Shown here one piece after another: positions 1 through 13,191 of a stretch of 64,000 nucleotides of DNA; the stretch's first letter is position 1, and each line of letters begins with the position of its first letter. Location: NCBI GenBank assembly GCA_025558075.1, contig JAHLKF010000008.1, forward strand, positions 682,001 to 746,000, given 5' to 3'. This DNA comes from Gaertneriomyces semiglobifer (taxonomy: Eukaryota > Chytridiomycota > Chytridiomycetes > Spizellomycetales > Spizellomycetaceae). Made by a program: the position numbers and the translations under genes. A model generated the notes under the pieces. The model made no database searches. It saw nothing but the letters and a program-made list of their open reading frames with translations, and was not told the DNA's origin.

Positions 1-150
1 GTTGACCAGAAGTAAAATCAGTCATCTGCAAGACGTATTGCATATGCGCTGATGTTAGCAGTTGTTCAAACAAGGCTGCATTCCTAGTTCCACGCAGTCA
101 GTCTTTCTTATTTACTACATATCTACAATTGCTTCGCATGTGTGGAAAAT
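1..150. other. 3' flank of RPB2
   Basis: Short AT-leaning stretch downstream of the RPB2 stop codon. I see no gene in it; it probably holds the RPB2 3' UTR and the end of a neighbour outside the window. Confidence 0.5.
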
Positions 151-3100
151 TTATGAAACAAGGAGGCGTGGTGCGATGTTCATCGCCATCAACTCTTGGA
201 ACAAGAGCTTTGCGGCGTAGGGCATATGTACTTGGGAGATCGCAGTCGTATTCTTGCATACTCTGCATTCATACTTGTTTTTCTTGAGATCAGCGATAGC
301 CATCAAACCGCAACGGTCACAGACGTGGATTCGGTATGCATCTGATGCGTCAAAGAGACGCTCCTTCAAGAACTGCGCGGCGCCATGGGCAATGAAACAA
401 TCGCGCTCCATCTCTCCGAAACGCAGACCACCGTCTCGTGAACGACCTTCCACGGGCTGTCGGGTAAGAATTTGAACTGGTCCACGCGCACGACTGTGGA
501 TCTTGTCGTCCACCATGTGCTTCAAACGTTGGTAGTAAGTTGGCCCGAAGAAGACTTGAGCCTGCAGTTTGCGGCCCGTGTGACCATTGTACAACACTTC
601 GAAGCCACGCTTTTGGTAGCCGTACTTCTCAAGAGCTGACGAAATTTGCTCAACCGTAACATCTGTGAACGGCGTCGCGTCTCCCTCAATACCCGTAAGC
701 GTCGCTAGCTTGGAAAGCAGACACTCAACCAAATGCCCGATGGTCATACGCGACGGAATGGCGTGGGGATTGACAACCAAGTCGGGGCTGACACCTTCAG
801 CCGTAAAAGGCATATCCTCCTGTCTGTATGTTATACCGACAGTACCTTTTTGTCCGTGACGGGACTAGATGAGGTGCGCAGGTCAGATATGGCAAATGTA
901 TACCTCAAATCAATGCATCAAGCACATACCGCAAACTTGTCACCCATTTGTGGGACACGCACAGATCTTATTCTCACTTTCACAAATTTATATCCCGCCT
1001 CGTTTGTGGTTACCATGACCTGATCAACGATACCGCTTTCCGTGCTCTTCAACGGCGTGGATGCGTCACGTTTTGTGTGCTCCGCCGTCCGCTGCCCCAT
1101 CTCGGCACTGTCTTCTTTGATGGGTACTGTTTTACCAATGATGATGTCCTCCCCGCTAACACGAACGCCAGTCGTAATAAGTCCGTCCTCATCAATTTTT
1201 TCGTATGTCCCGTGCTTCAAGCGCAAACATGTATCACGCGTCGGCTTCTCAAACGTCTCACTCGCCATAATTCCTTTCTTTTCTGTGTCCATGTATACCC
1301 GGTAGTACATACTCCGGAACAACCCTCGATCGATCGAACTTTGGTTCATGATCAGTGAATCTTCCTGGTTATAACCAGAGTATGTAGCAATGGCAACGAT
1401 AGCATTTTGTCCTGCAGGCAGTTCACGGAAATGAAGGTACTCCATAGCCCGTGTTGTAGCCAGTGGCTTTTGTGGATAGAATAGAATGTTCGCCATCGTA
1501 TCCATACGGAGTTGGTAGTTTGTGAGATAGATACCCATCGCTTGCTTGCCCATAGCCGATTGGTAGGTGTTACGAGGCGACTGATTGTGATCAGGGAACG
1601 GAATAATGCTAGCACAAACGCCAAGAATCATACTCGGGTGAATCTCACAATGAGTGTAGTTTCGGGCGTAGGCAGCAGTGGATTTTAGTCGCACTGTGAC
1701 GTCTCGTTCCTGACCAGCGTCATCACGGTGTTCGCCGCCTTCCCGTACGCGCTTTAAATCGTCGGCGTCCATGGCAATCATGACAGTTTCCTCTTCCTCA
1801 GTGTCCAGGTACTCAACCATACCCTCCGAAATAAGATCATTCCAGTTAGAGATGCGCTCTCCAGTTTCCGGGTCGGGATTTAGCCGCTCCAACATATCGC
1901 GCTTAAGTGCGAGTCGCTGCTCCTCGTTAACGACGAAGAGTGGTCGGGCTATACGACCGCCATCCGTGTACAAGCGCAATTCCTTGTCCGACACATCACG
2001 CACAACTGACAGTTCCGGAGTAACATCAGTCGTTCGACGCAAGCTTCGAAGAGTGTCAACGAGATCCGCCGGGTTCTTGTGAATACCAACCCATTGCCCG
2101 TTAACGAACACTTTGGTTGCTGTTGGCACCGATGATGGGACTGTTTCCTCAAGAGAAATCATCGAGAACTCGTTCAAAAACTCTGTGATAGGATCCGATG
2201 ATGTTCCGACGGTGATGTACGACATCAACGATAAATTCTTCACAAGACCACATGCCTGTCCCTCTGGTGTTTCGGCAGGGCAAACCTACGCACGAGTTAT
2301 TGGAATGGAGAAGAACGGATCGCATCACAATTAGTGACACGAAATTGGAAGGTAACTCAAACCCATCCTCAGATTGAGAAGGAGGATGAATACATACCAT
2401 TCCCCAGTGAGTGTTATGCAACTGACGAGGTTTTGCAAGCTTTCCGTCGCGACCGATGGGCGTATTCAACCGTCGCAAGTGTGATAAAGTGGAAGCATAG
2501 GTATATCTGTTCAGCACTTGACTGACGCCAGCTCGCGCTTGCATGAACTTCTTCTGATCACCCCAGTTGCCCGTGGCGAGTGAGTATTGCAGACCTTTAG
2601 TGATGGTTGAGCTTTTCACGGCCATGCTCAGGTTGAAATCTGTTTTTGTTTCCACAATCTTTTTCAGGTATCTTGTTACGTCCGTGGTGAGCTTTCTGAA
2701 AAGCATCCTAAACAATCCAGATAACAACGGGCCCGCCAAATCAAGGCGCTTTTTCCCGAAGTGATCACGATCGTCAATCTCTCGGCGCTCCAAAGCGGCC
2801 AACAACAGCCGATGGATCATATAGCCAAAGAAAAAGGCTTTGCGTGTTTCTTGATGCGGCTTCGTCCCAACATGCGGAAGCATTTCTTTTTGTAAAATGT
2901 CACTTGCATATCTGGTGACGTATCGGTAAGAAACCTAAACGGAAACCAAACCTCCATGGTAACTACCAACCTTATACGTTTTTCTCGAGATGTTCCAAGG
3001 GCATTTCCACGAGTTCCAATGAAATCCAGTGCTGTCTCCCTGCCTTGGATGACAAAAGACTCTTCGATTGACGGTTTTAGTAGATCCAACATTTCGTGAT

Positions 3101-4013
3101 CGTTAAAGTCGTAGCAGATGTGTTCCAAAATATCGCGGTCCGTAACTATGCCGAGCGCTCGGAACACTGTTACGATGGGGATATCCGATTTGATATAAGG
3201 TAGAGAGGTTCGAATGACAGAGCCGTATCCGCGCCCTCCTTTAGGTGCCATCATTTTTATGAACAAGGTAGATGCGAGTTTATATCCCTTTTCCGGCTGA
3301 CTCCGAATCTCACAGCTATATGTGTAGGGTGCATTTGGTGCATTTTTCGCAAAGACATAGACGTGATTGGTAGCCATCCGCTCCTGCGCGATCAACACTT
3401 TTTCCGATCCGTTGATGACAAAGTACCCTCCCTGATCATATGGACACTCTCCCACACTCTGTACGCCAACCTGCGCATCAATACCGGTCAAACTGCAATA
3501 TGCTGATCGCAACATAATAGGAACTTTGCCAATGAAAACCTTCTCATACTCTTCGTCTTCCTGTTCAGTCTCCCAAACCACTTCGGCCATTGTTTGGGCA
3601 TCCTGATTTCGCGGATCTGTCGGATCAGCGAATTGGACCTTCTTCTTCACGTCAACGAACAGCGGTGCTGCATATGTCAGGTTTCGTAGCCGAGCTTCTT
3701 GTGGAAACAGCGGCTTTATTTCACCCTCAACTTCAGTATGTGTTGGTTTACTGAGATAGATTTGTCCAAACTCAATCGAGTAACGCTTGCTCAGATCACT
3801 CGACGAGCCACTATGCTGGCTGATGGTATGTACCTGGAGCTCTCGGTGCTCATCCACAATTTCCTGAATGGTATTCTGAACAAATTCGTCAAACGAATCG
3901 AGCTGTTGCCGGACCAAACCCTTCTCGTCGAAGAAGGCATTGATGACTCCCCAACACTCTTCCTGAGAAAGATCTTGGTCGAGACCCTCATATTCCATGT
4001 AATCCGCCAGCAT
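151..4013 (-). CDS. RPB2: RNA polymerase II second-largest subunit (RPB2)
   Basis: Encodes the second-largest catalytic subunit of nuclear RNA polymerase II, about 1,208 aa, the usual family length. I place four exons at 4013-2971, 2911-2398, 2285-930 and 864-151, with introns of 59, 112 and 65 nt that keep frame. Visible hallmarks in order: the N-terminal [15 protein letters not shown] block, RLDLAGPLL in the lobe/fork region, [17 protein letters not shown] rebuilt across intron 2, the active-site [11 protein letters not shown] block, the hybrid-binding [13 protein letters not shown] block rebuilt across intron 3, and the C-terminal clamp zinc site CDRCG...CRVCK. It ends with the family-typical MNIAPRL. 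The ATG at 4013 gives the normal N-terminus. It is divergent from the Cdh1-like gene, with about 890 bp between them. The identification is secure; exon edges are by eye. Confidence 0.97.
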
Positions 4014-4907
4014 TCTGCCTTTGCACCCTGATTAAATATGTACACTGACGAGGGACGCCCGCAAAAGATAACAGCAAGAAAACAAAAGATGTACGGGATA
4101 ATAAATCAGGAAAAAAGAATATTAAGAAAAGAAGCAGAAGCAGCAGCAGGTTGTGGATTGTAGTTGATGTTGGGTTGGCCGAGCGAAATCCTCCTCTGTC
4201 TTCGCACCCAGCTTTCCGGAATCACAGATTGTCTATGTCTAGAAAGAAAAAACCCCTCCCACTGCCTGCTGGCCTACTTGCGTTCTCGTCGTGGATGAGA
4301 AGCTTTGTTGACGCCGAACTGCTTTGAAAGGCGGGTGGAACTGAACAAGGTCGTAAATTACGCGCACAGTCATGCAACGGTCGCCAAGGGACAGGCGACA
4401 ATTACAGACAGCGAACAACGACGGGAATAACGCTGCTAAAACAAGAGCAGAGAGGGAAGAAGGATGCCGATGAAGCTGGGTAAAAGACGATGCGGGGGAA
4501 AGACGAGGGGAGCGGCAGCTGTGGTTTCTTTTCAAAAGTGATGGGGGGTCTGAGGAATAGTACGATTGCGCCGTACCGTCAGAACATACACTCTTCAGAA
4601 GTAGCTCCCCCTATCCAGAGTGTTCGTTTACAAGTGCTTCTTGTTCAGATTGAAGCTGGGTAATGGCCCGCAACTGCGTCGTCGTCGTCCATTGTCCAAA
4701 GGGATTTTGATTAAAATGTGCGCCCTAACAGCGCGCAGACGCTAGGGATTTTCCCTTGGAAAGTTATCAACAGACACTTGCACTTTCTGCTCGCTATAGG
4801 TCTCGCGCCCTAACCGTCGGGGTTGGCCGTCATTTTAGTAGCTGTCTAAATTCCGGTAGCGACTGCATCCGATGGACGACACCGGAGCACATTAGGCATA
4901 GCAAGTG
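4014..4907. other. Intergenic, divergent promoter region of RPB2 and Cdh1-like gene
   Basis: About 890 bp between two divergent starts. It has A-rich stretches near 4070-4150 and GC-rich stretches after 4660. Open frames here are short and look random; I see no conserved protein, RNA gene or obvious TATA element. Confidence 0.5.
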
Positions 4908-6657
4908 ATGAATATGGCCGGTGACGGCACTCCCGAACGGTCACATCCGGATGACAGACAAACTCCTCAACACCAGGAAGGGCGAAATCCACCAGCAGGA
5001 GATGTCACGCCCGTACGACAGTCGATGCGGTCCCCTGTTTCTTTCCGGACTCCTGCGATTCCCGCAACGCCGCGGAAACGAGTGAGACATGTGGATATGC
5101 TGCACGGCGACGACGACAGAATTACCAGTTACTATGATAGGTTTGCAACAATAATAAGTCCCAGCGCTACCCCTCGCGTTAGAAAGGCCGCGAGGCTGTC
5201 AATTGACTGTAGGTTGCAAGTGCCGCTGGTATTCCAATGCATGCTGGGCCGACTGACAGTTCTTCCGTAGCATCTCCAGGATCTTCACAAAGCACCGACT
5301 CTACATCTTCTTCCTTATTACCGACACCCACCAGTGTTACCTCCCCCTTTGCCACCGCACTTGGACTGCCCCCGGACGAGAGGATACTTCAGGTTGACAG
5401 CGTTCGGTCGCCCAAAGGACGACAATCCCGCGAAGAAACGGTCTGGGAAAGACTGAATCGTACCCCTACACAGCCGCCTGGTACGGCGTCTCTACCTCAA
5501 ACCCCTCGAAGCCTAACCCGGCCGCCGAGAGTTATTCCGAAAGCGGCTGAACGAGTGCTGGATGCTCCTCAGTTGAAGAACGACTACTATATTAACGTCC
5601 TTGACTGGTCAGTGAATGGCGTTGTGGCTGTGGGGTTGAATAACCAGGTGTACCTTTGGTCGGAGGAGACTGCGGAAGTACATGAGATATGGAAGGTTGC
5701 CGAGCCGGACTATGTCACTGCGTGCTGCTTTTCACCTGATGGGACACGAGTTGCTGTAGGCTCTGAAGAAGGTAGCTGCGAAATCATTTCGGTTCCAAAG
5801 CACGATTTCAAAGCTGGAAAATGTAAAGCGCGGATAATGCACCATAATGGTGTGGCTGCTTTGACTTGGTGCAAGAAGGATGAGCAGGTTCTGTTAGCGA
5901 CCGGGGATAGGCTTGGAGTCATTAGAGTGTACGATACCACAGTGCGACGAAACGATGAAAATGCGAGTAGCAGAAGCAGCCGGTTTCGAACGCATTGCGA
6001 AATGATTCGGGAATGGAGGGGCTTCCATGAAGATCGAATAGTGGGTTTGAAATGGTCTCCGGATTCCCGTCTATTGGCTAGTGGAGGAAATGACAACTTG
6101 GTTTGTCTATGGCAGTTGGACCGACCTGATAGTCCTAAAGTGATTATCCGGGAACATCGTTCCGCGGTGCGAGCTCTAGCGTGGTGTCCGTGGGATCCAA
6201 TTTTACTGGCCACGGGCGGGGGTTGGAAGATCAGAGTATTCGGATCTATAACTCACAAGGTGTGTATGACCTTTGTCTGTTGACCGGTATAAAGTATTCC
6301 TTCCTTATATTTAGTACAGGTATCAAGAAAAAAGAAATTTCCACAGGCTCGCAAGTGTGTGCGCTGATTTGGTCCAAGTCGTACAAAGAGCTAGTGTCAA
6401 CACATAATTCCACTGGTGACCAAATCATTGTTTGGAGCTATCCGAGCATGGCTGAGGTCGCGCGGCTTTCTGGACATCAACAACGTCCACTTTTTCTGGC
6501 AATGAGCCCTAACGGCGAAAGTATAGTCACTGGTGCGGGCGATGAAAACCTGAAGTTTTGGAAAATCTTCCCTATGAAGGAAGGTCAAAGATTTCTCAAA
6601 CCGCGTGAGGAAGAAATGAGCGAGGAGTATAGAAGGTTCACTTCGGATATGCGATAG
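4908..6657 (+). CDS. Fizzy-related/Cdh1-type APC/C activator, frameshifted
   Basis: A WD40 activator of the anaphase-promoting complex, of the Cdh1/Fizzy-related (or meiotic Ama1/Mfr1-like) group. Exons are about 4908-5212, 5260-6259 and 6320-6657. Support is the family block RVLDAPQLKNDYY followed by LDWS, then WD blades containing DRIVGLKWSPDSRLLASGGN, LAWCPWDPILLATGGG, SIRIYNS, ELVSTHNS, VWSYPSMAEVARLSGH and SIVTGAGDENLKFW. The reading frame changes by one base at a G5 run (6218-6222): upstream blade residues are in one frame and SIRIYNS in another, with no possible intron between, so one G appears to be missing. The N-terminal C-box is weak (YDRFATI instead of DRF/YIP), and the C-terminus is DMR rather than the usual Ile-Arg. 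Family assignment is firm; the Cdh1 versus meiotic paralogue assignment is not. Confidence 0.88.
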
Positions 6658-6788
6658 CTAATAGTCGAATGAAGGCGTCTTTCGGTGCCGTAGAGAGAGC
6701 GTATTATGATTAGGCATAATGTTGTTTTTTTGGAATCTGTTCAACAACTGTTAAGCATGAATTATCTACAAGGGTATAAGCTGCATCA

Positions 6789-7366
6789 TCAATAGTAGTA
6801 GACACCAAAAGCTGCCGCAGCGCAAAACAGGGAGTCCTTGTATGGCATGTGTCAGCTGTGATGTGAAATCGCTTCAAGGAGAATGCATCCGCTCACGTTT
6901 ATGAAGGTGTCTTGCGCAACACTATCCGTATCCGCGTCCCAAAAGCATCGGCAACCCATTCTACAGCCATTATCGTTTAACATCCGATATTGAAGGCCGT
7001 ATTAGCTTAAGCCCATTCACTTACCGCACTCCTTCACCTCGCATCTCCCCAATCACTACATTCACCACATATTTGTACCTCGGCAAGTCCAGTTCTTTCA
7101 GTCGATTTTTGATCTCATCAGCTATATCACGGGTCAACTGCGGACACGTCTCCGCTTGGTAAGTCTGCCCCGTTAAACGGTCGACAAGGGTTTGGTGGAT
7201 GAGCTTTTGTATTAACGCAGGACGAAATCTAATGGATGAAGGGTTATTAGTTACGATCGACGTTTCTGTGACTGACAACGGCCGCGACTGACTTTTGCTT
7301 AAAGTTTGGTCTTATGCTGTATGAGGCTTGCTCTTCAGCTGCTTTCGGTGTGGTATCTGCCATCAT
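6789..7366 (-). CDS. DYNLT2B: Tctex-type dynein-2 light chain (DYNLT2B/TCTEX1D2-like)
   Basis: A light chain of the cytoplasmic dynein-2 motor that drives retrograde intraflagellar transport. Four exons (7366-7293, 7228-7025, 6960-6897, 6836-6789) splice in phase to about 129 aa. The joined protein reads YSIRPNFKQ, then KFRPALIQKLIHQ, PQLTRDIADEIKNRLKELD, RYKYVVNVVIGEMRGEGVR, MGCRCFWDADTD and a final NDSLFCAAAAFGVYYY. This follows the animal TCTEX1D2 order (xRPxFxxxFRP, YK.VV.VVIGEQRGEG, CFWDADTD, NDSLFC..AAFG.FYY) much more closely than DYNLT1. The start is either of two tandem ATGs at 7366/7363. It lies 600 bp from enkurin, another flagellar gene. Its presence implies a flagellated life stage. 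Confidence 0.9.
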
Positions 7367-7617
7367 ATCGAGCGTTCAAGCAAGTTCTGTTATTGCCGTG
7401 GGGGAGCATATGAGGAGCGTGAGTTTACCAGACGCGCCTTCAAACAGGCCCGACCACGACTGCACATGCTGAAGAGCAGAACTACATTGAAAGCTGAACA
7501 GAAAAAACAGTGCTCGTATAGCTCAAACGCCGCCGAAATTATGTAGATAGAAGATCACCGCTTTGGCATTCGTTACTTCACACGATCAACTAAACGCCGT
7601 GAATCCTTTGGAGAGGC

Positions 7618-7828
7618 TTATTTCATTGTCGCCATGCAATAGGTCTTTTCCTTTCCATGAGCAATGCGAGCTGGATCATCAAACCATTCCACATTGCCAA
7701 GGTTTGCAAATTTAAACTCTAGTGGCATTCCAACTTTGGAAATCCGCTGCACTTGTCGCTGATCTTGGAAGTCATACCGAGCCTTAGGTAAGCGACCGGA
7801 GTTTACCGCGCGCGTTCCAGGTTAACAT
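7618..7828 (-). CDS. Small unrecognised protein (about 50-55 aa)
   Basis: A possible two-exon gene. The final exon is an uninterrupted frame of about 58 codons on the minus strand that ends with TAA at 7618-7620 and reads KVGMPLEFKFANLGNVEW then FDDPARIAHGKEKTY. Upstream, an ATG at 7828 starts MLTWNAR and meets a GTAAAC donor; either of two AAG acceptors (43- or 51-nt intron) restores the same frame. The product is charged and has no membrane segment. I do not recognise the family. It sits in the 590-bp gap between the DYNLT2B and enkurin starts and would share that promoter region. Confidence 0.4.
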
Positions 7829-7958
7829 CCGAATGAACTGTGAGCTAGCGAGGACGACCTAACCTTCCACTCCTACGACAATCGGTAAGTACATGTCGTA
7901 AATCCTGGTGCGAGTAAATGTCCTCTGACGCAATTTTACTGGACAGGCAGGGTTCGCA

Positions 7959-8818
7959 ATGTCGGCCGCAACCATACCTGCGTCCCCTTTTGACGAGTCC
8001 GTCTATGCGCTTCTTCCCAAACCTATTCCGAGGGTTGTGAAACCGCCGGTCTACAGATCTATTCATGCTCAAACTGTGAAAGAAGAATATAAGCCTCCTC
8101 ATATGAAGACTGGCTTCATAGGACCTCCTCCTGGTGTCGTTAGCAAAGTGGTACCGAAACAGTTTCTCAAAAAAGGAGAGCGAGAGAGAGGAAAGCCCAG
8201 TCAAAAGTTTGAGAAGGATCGCGTTGTTAGAAAGGCGCCGGTACCAAAGGACAAAGGTCACGTTGTGAGAAAGGATAAGAATTTCGTTAAAGGGAACATT
8301 GGCGAAAGCATTCATGCGCGTGAGTGGTCCCTCATGAGTTGTTTGCCCAACTTCATTCCTGCCACATGGAGGCTAAGCCAAATATTGTATCAATAGCACC
8401 GAGAAAGCAGCCATCCCCGCCATCGCCTGTGTACACTGCAAAGTCGGACTACGGTTTGGTACCGAAATACATTACCCATACGGCCGAGCCCGTCCAGCCT
8501 ACGGTCAAGCACGAAGCGCATGAGCATTCGCACCAAATATCTTCTCAGTTAGCTGACCTTTCTATATATGAGCAGGCACAGCCTGAACATGACACTACAC
8601 TTCGGCAGCTTCCTGAAGAGGAACGCCTGGAGATTATGGAAGGCTTGAAGCGAAATCATTCGTACTTGATGAATGAATACCAGAAATTGAGTCTGACCAT
8701 TGACACGTTGCCAAAGATTGCGAAAAAGCTTGGATTAGAAGCGAAACTACGAGAGTTGGAGAAGGATATGGAAATCTTCGGACGTCCTGGAGTGTGGGTA
8801 GACTTTGGCAAGGACTGA
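7959..8818 (+). CDS. ENKUR: Enkurin, flagellar microtubule-associated protein
   Basis: Enkurin is an axonemal protein with a calmodulin-binding enkurin domain at its C-terminus. Two exons (7959-8319 and 8397-8818, 77-nt intron with a TAG acceptor) give about 260 aa, close to the animal length. The N-terminus SVYALLPKPIP and PPVYRSIHAQTVKEEYKP matches enkurin, as do FIGPPPG, PKQFLKKGERE, the middle block DYGLVPKYI, and the C-terminal domain EERLEIMEGLKRNHSYLMNE then LSLTIDTLPKIAKK and LEKDMEIF. The ATG at 7959 is preceded by a likely leader intron (GTAAGT at about 7895, CAG at about 7946). The neighbouring dynein-2 light chain is also flagellar. Confidence 0.9.
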
Positions 8819-9169
8819 GTGAAGGAGGTTCCGCCCATGTTCAGAACCATTAATGATAAATAAGACCGATATGGATGGGACCTTCCGATGCTCGGAGAGA
8901 ATTCGTTGTGTACACACAAATGGCATTGCTGGAATGAAATGTTCTTGTTGTTGTTGCTGTTGTCGTTCATGAATACAATTTGCAGTGATCAAGTTGCAGG
9001 ATGTAGTCGATTCCGCCAATTCCCCTTGGGCTCGACCGAACGTTTGCCTGAGAACGCCTGCCGTTCAGTCAGCATCCACTTGGTGACCGGCAAGCAAGCG
9101 ACTTATGCAATGATCCAGTCCTGGTGATCCCACATCCACGTTCGCTGAAATGTTCGTGATAGCATTCAT
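8819..9169. other. Spacer downstream of enkurin
   Basis: About 350 bp. It contains a short plus-strand frame (8888-9127) of unclear status and a TTG-rich patch near 8945. I find no recognisable protein or RNA. Confidence 0.4.
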
Positions 9170-9358
9170 ATGACAGACCTTCCAGACCTCGCATCTCAAA
9201 ATCCGCGTTGTTCAACGACAGGATGCTTCCCTTAGGAGAATACAGGTCCACTCTTGATCAGGTGCCGCAACGTTGGCAGCCCTGCCATCCAGTTTAGCAC
9301 GCTGCCAAATGAACAGCAGGTCTTTGTTGCAAGGTCTGGCGATTTGGTCTGTGAGTGA
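9170..9358 (+). CDS. Possible small gene or upstream exons of the next gene
   Basis: Two plus-strand segments splice in phase: ATG at 9170 to 9206, then 9246 to a TGA at 9356-9358 (39-nt intron, GTTGTT...ATACAG). The joined product is about 49 aa and contains PLLIRCRNVGSPAIQF and LPNEQQVFVARSGDLVCE, a natural-looking composition. An alternative donor just before the stop (GTGAAC at about 9355) could instead join this to the following gene at 9425 in frame. I do not recognise the sequence. Both readings are inference from phase agreement only. Confidence 0.3.
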
Positions 9359-9424
9359 ACTTGAAGGTTAAGCGCGACCGTTTGTGGCAGCGGCCTACTT
9401 GAGAGATGCCCGAGCAAGCTTCCA

Positions 9425-10324
9425 ATGGATATACAGTCAGACTATCCGACCCAAAATGATTCAACGCCATTCCCTCTCCCTACCAACGAGTCGCTCAAGG
9501 AATATGTCCAAAACCGTATCCGCACATTTCAGTACCTTAGTAAACTTCATGAGGGAAACGCCTACTACATGAACACTGTCCTCATATCGAAAGAGGCACT
9601 AGTCACCATGTATGACGACAAGACTGCTATGAAGAAGAGAGCTTTGAAATGGTTTAACCTGGGACATGGAATTGGCGGAATTTTGGGTCTACCAAACCCA
9701 GCAGAGTTTGTACGGGCCTTGAATGCGCTAATGTCTGAATATGAGCATGAGAGTGGCGAGGGGAACGCAAAGCAAAAGATGGTATGGTTGTGTCGCCGTT
9801 GTGGTACTTTTGACGGCAATTGAATCTCTCCATATTGTAGAAGCGAATATTCTCTGGCAAAGGCTCTCAACGACCCGCTTCATCTGTAGACGCAGGTGGT
9901 AGTCAAGGGCAAGATATGGGTGCTTATTCCTATATGGACCTCTTACATGTGGTGTGTGATATGGCCCGGTCCGTCGTTATTCTACGGGAACATAATTAAC
10001 GCTCTTCGCAGCCCTTTGATATGGACTACATCCAGACAGCACTTGCATTCTTCGACGTGCTGGCGGCGGCCTATGGAAGATTCATTGAGAATCAAGAGCT
10101 GTGTCGCAGCCAAACCTTCTCAGAAACGGTGATGAAAATTGATCACAAAATGAGGGTATGTCCGACGAGTCGGTTGGCCACAACTTACCTGCACTCACAA
10201 GTCTCAATATCAGAAAATCATCTCGATGGTTGTCAAAGAGTTGGATACCATTGCTAAAAGCCGTTTGAATGAGGAGCTAAACATGTTGGCGACACCAATG
10301 CTGGAAAGTCTGTACTGCGCGTAA
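9425..10324 (+). CDS. Conserved-looking helical protein of unknown function
   Basis: Exon 1 (9425-9781) encodes a helical protein with IRTFQYLSKLHEGNAYYMNT, then MKKRALKWFNLGHGIGGIL and NPAEFVRALNALMSEYE. After a roughly 57-nt intron the frame continues with YSYMDLLHV; an intron ending at 10010-10013 then gives PFDMDYIQTALAFFDVLA, IDHKMR and, after a third intron, KIISMVVKELDTIAKSRLN, ending TAA at 10322-10324. The in-phase joins and the alternating conserved-looking blocks suggest a real family; I believe similar proteins occur in other fungi, but I cannot name one. There is no signal peptide or membrane segment. It is convergent with MCM3, 81 bp away. Confidence 0.7.
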
Positions 10325-10405
10325 CGGATGTTCATTTGTTTAGTTCGTATCACCGGTCTATGTACAGTAAAAATACAGAAACATCTATCTGAGAAGTCCA
10401 GCCCT

Positions 10406-13191
<2,786 letters not shown>

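Noticed and set aside
254..1358. Plus-strand open frames opposite RPB2
   Set aside because: They are antisense shadows of the strongly supported RPB2 exons and carry no domain.
7620..7645. X-box-like sequence (GTCGCC...GCAAT) near the flagellar pair
   Set aside because: The second half-site does not match RGYAAC, and it lies inside the end of the small gene.
7774..7802. 24-nt GTAAAC...CCTAAG intron in the small gene at 7.7 kb
   Set aside because: It leaves the exons in the wrong phase; acceptors at 43 or 51 nt fit instead.
7845..8315. Minus-strand frame (156 codons) covering the enkurin start
   Set aside because: Mostly antisense to enkurin coding sequence; the coding-like tail near 7900 coincides with the enkurin leader intron.
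9069..9417. Minus-strand coding-like frames in the 9.1-9.4 kb gap
   Set aside because: No ATG or upstream exon can be found; the plus-strand reading splices in phase and is preferred.
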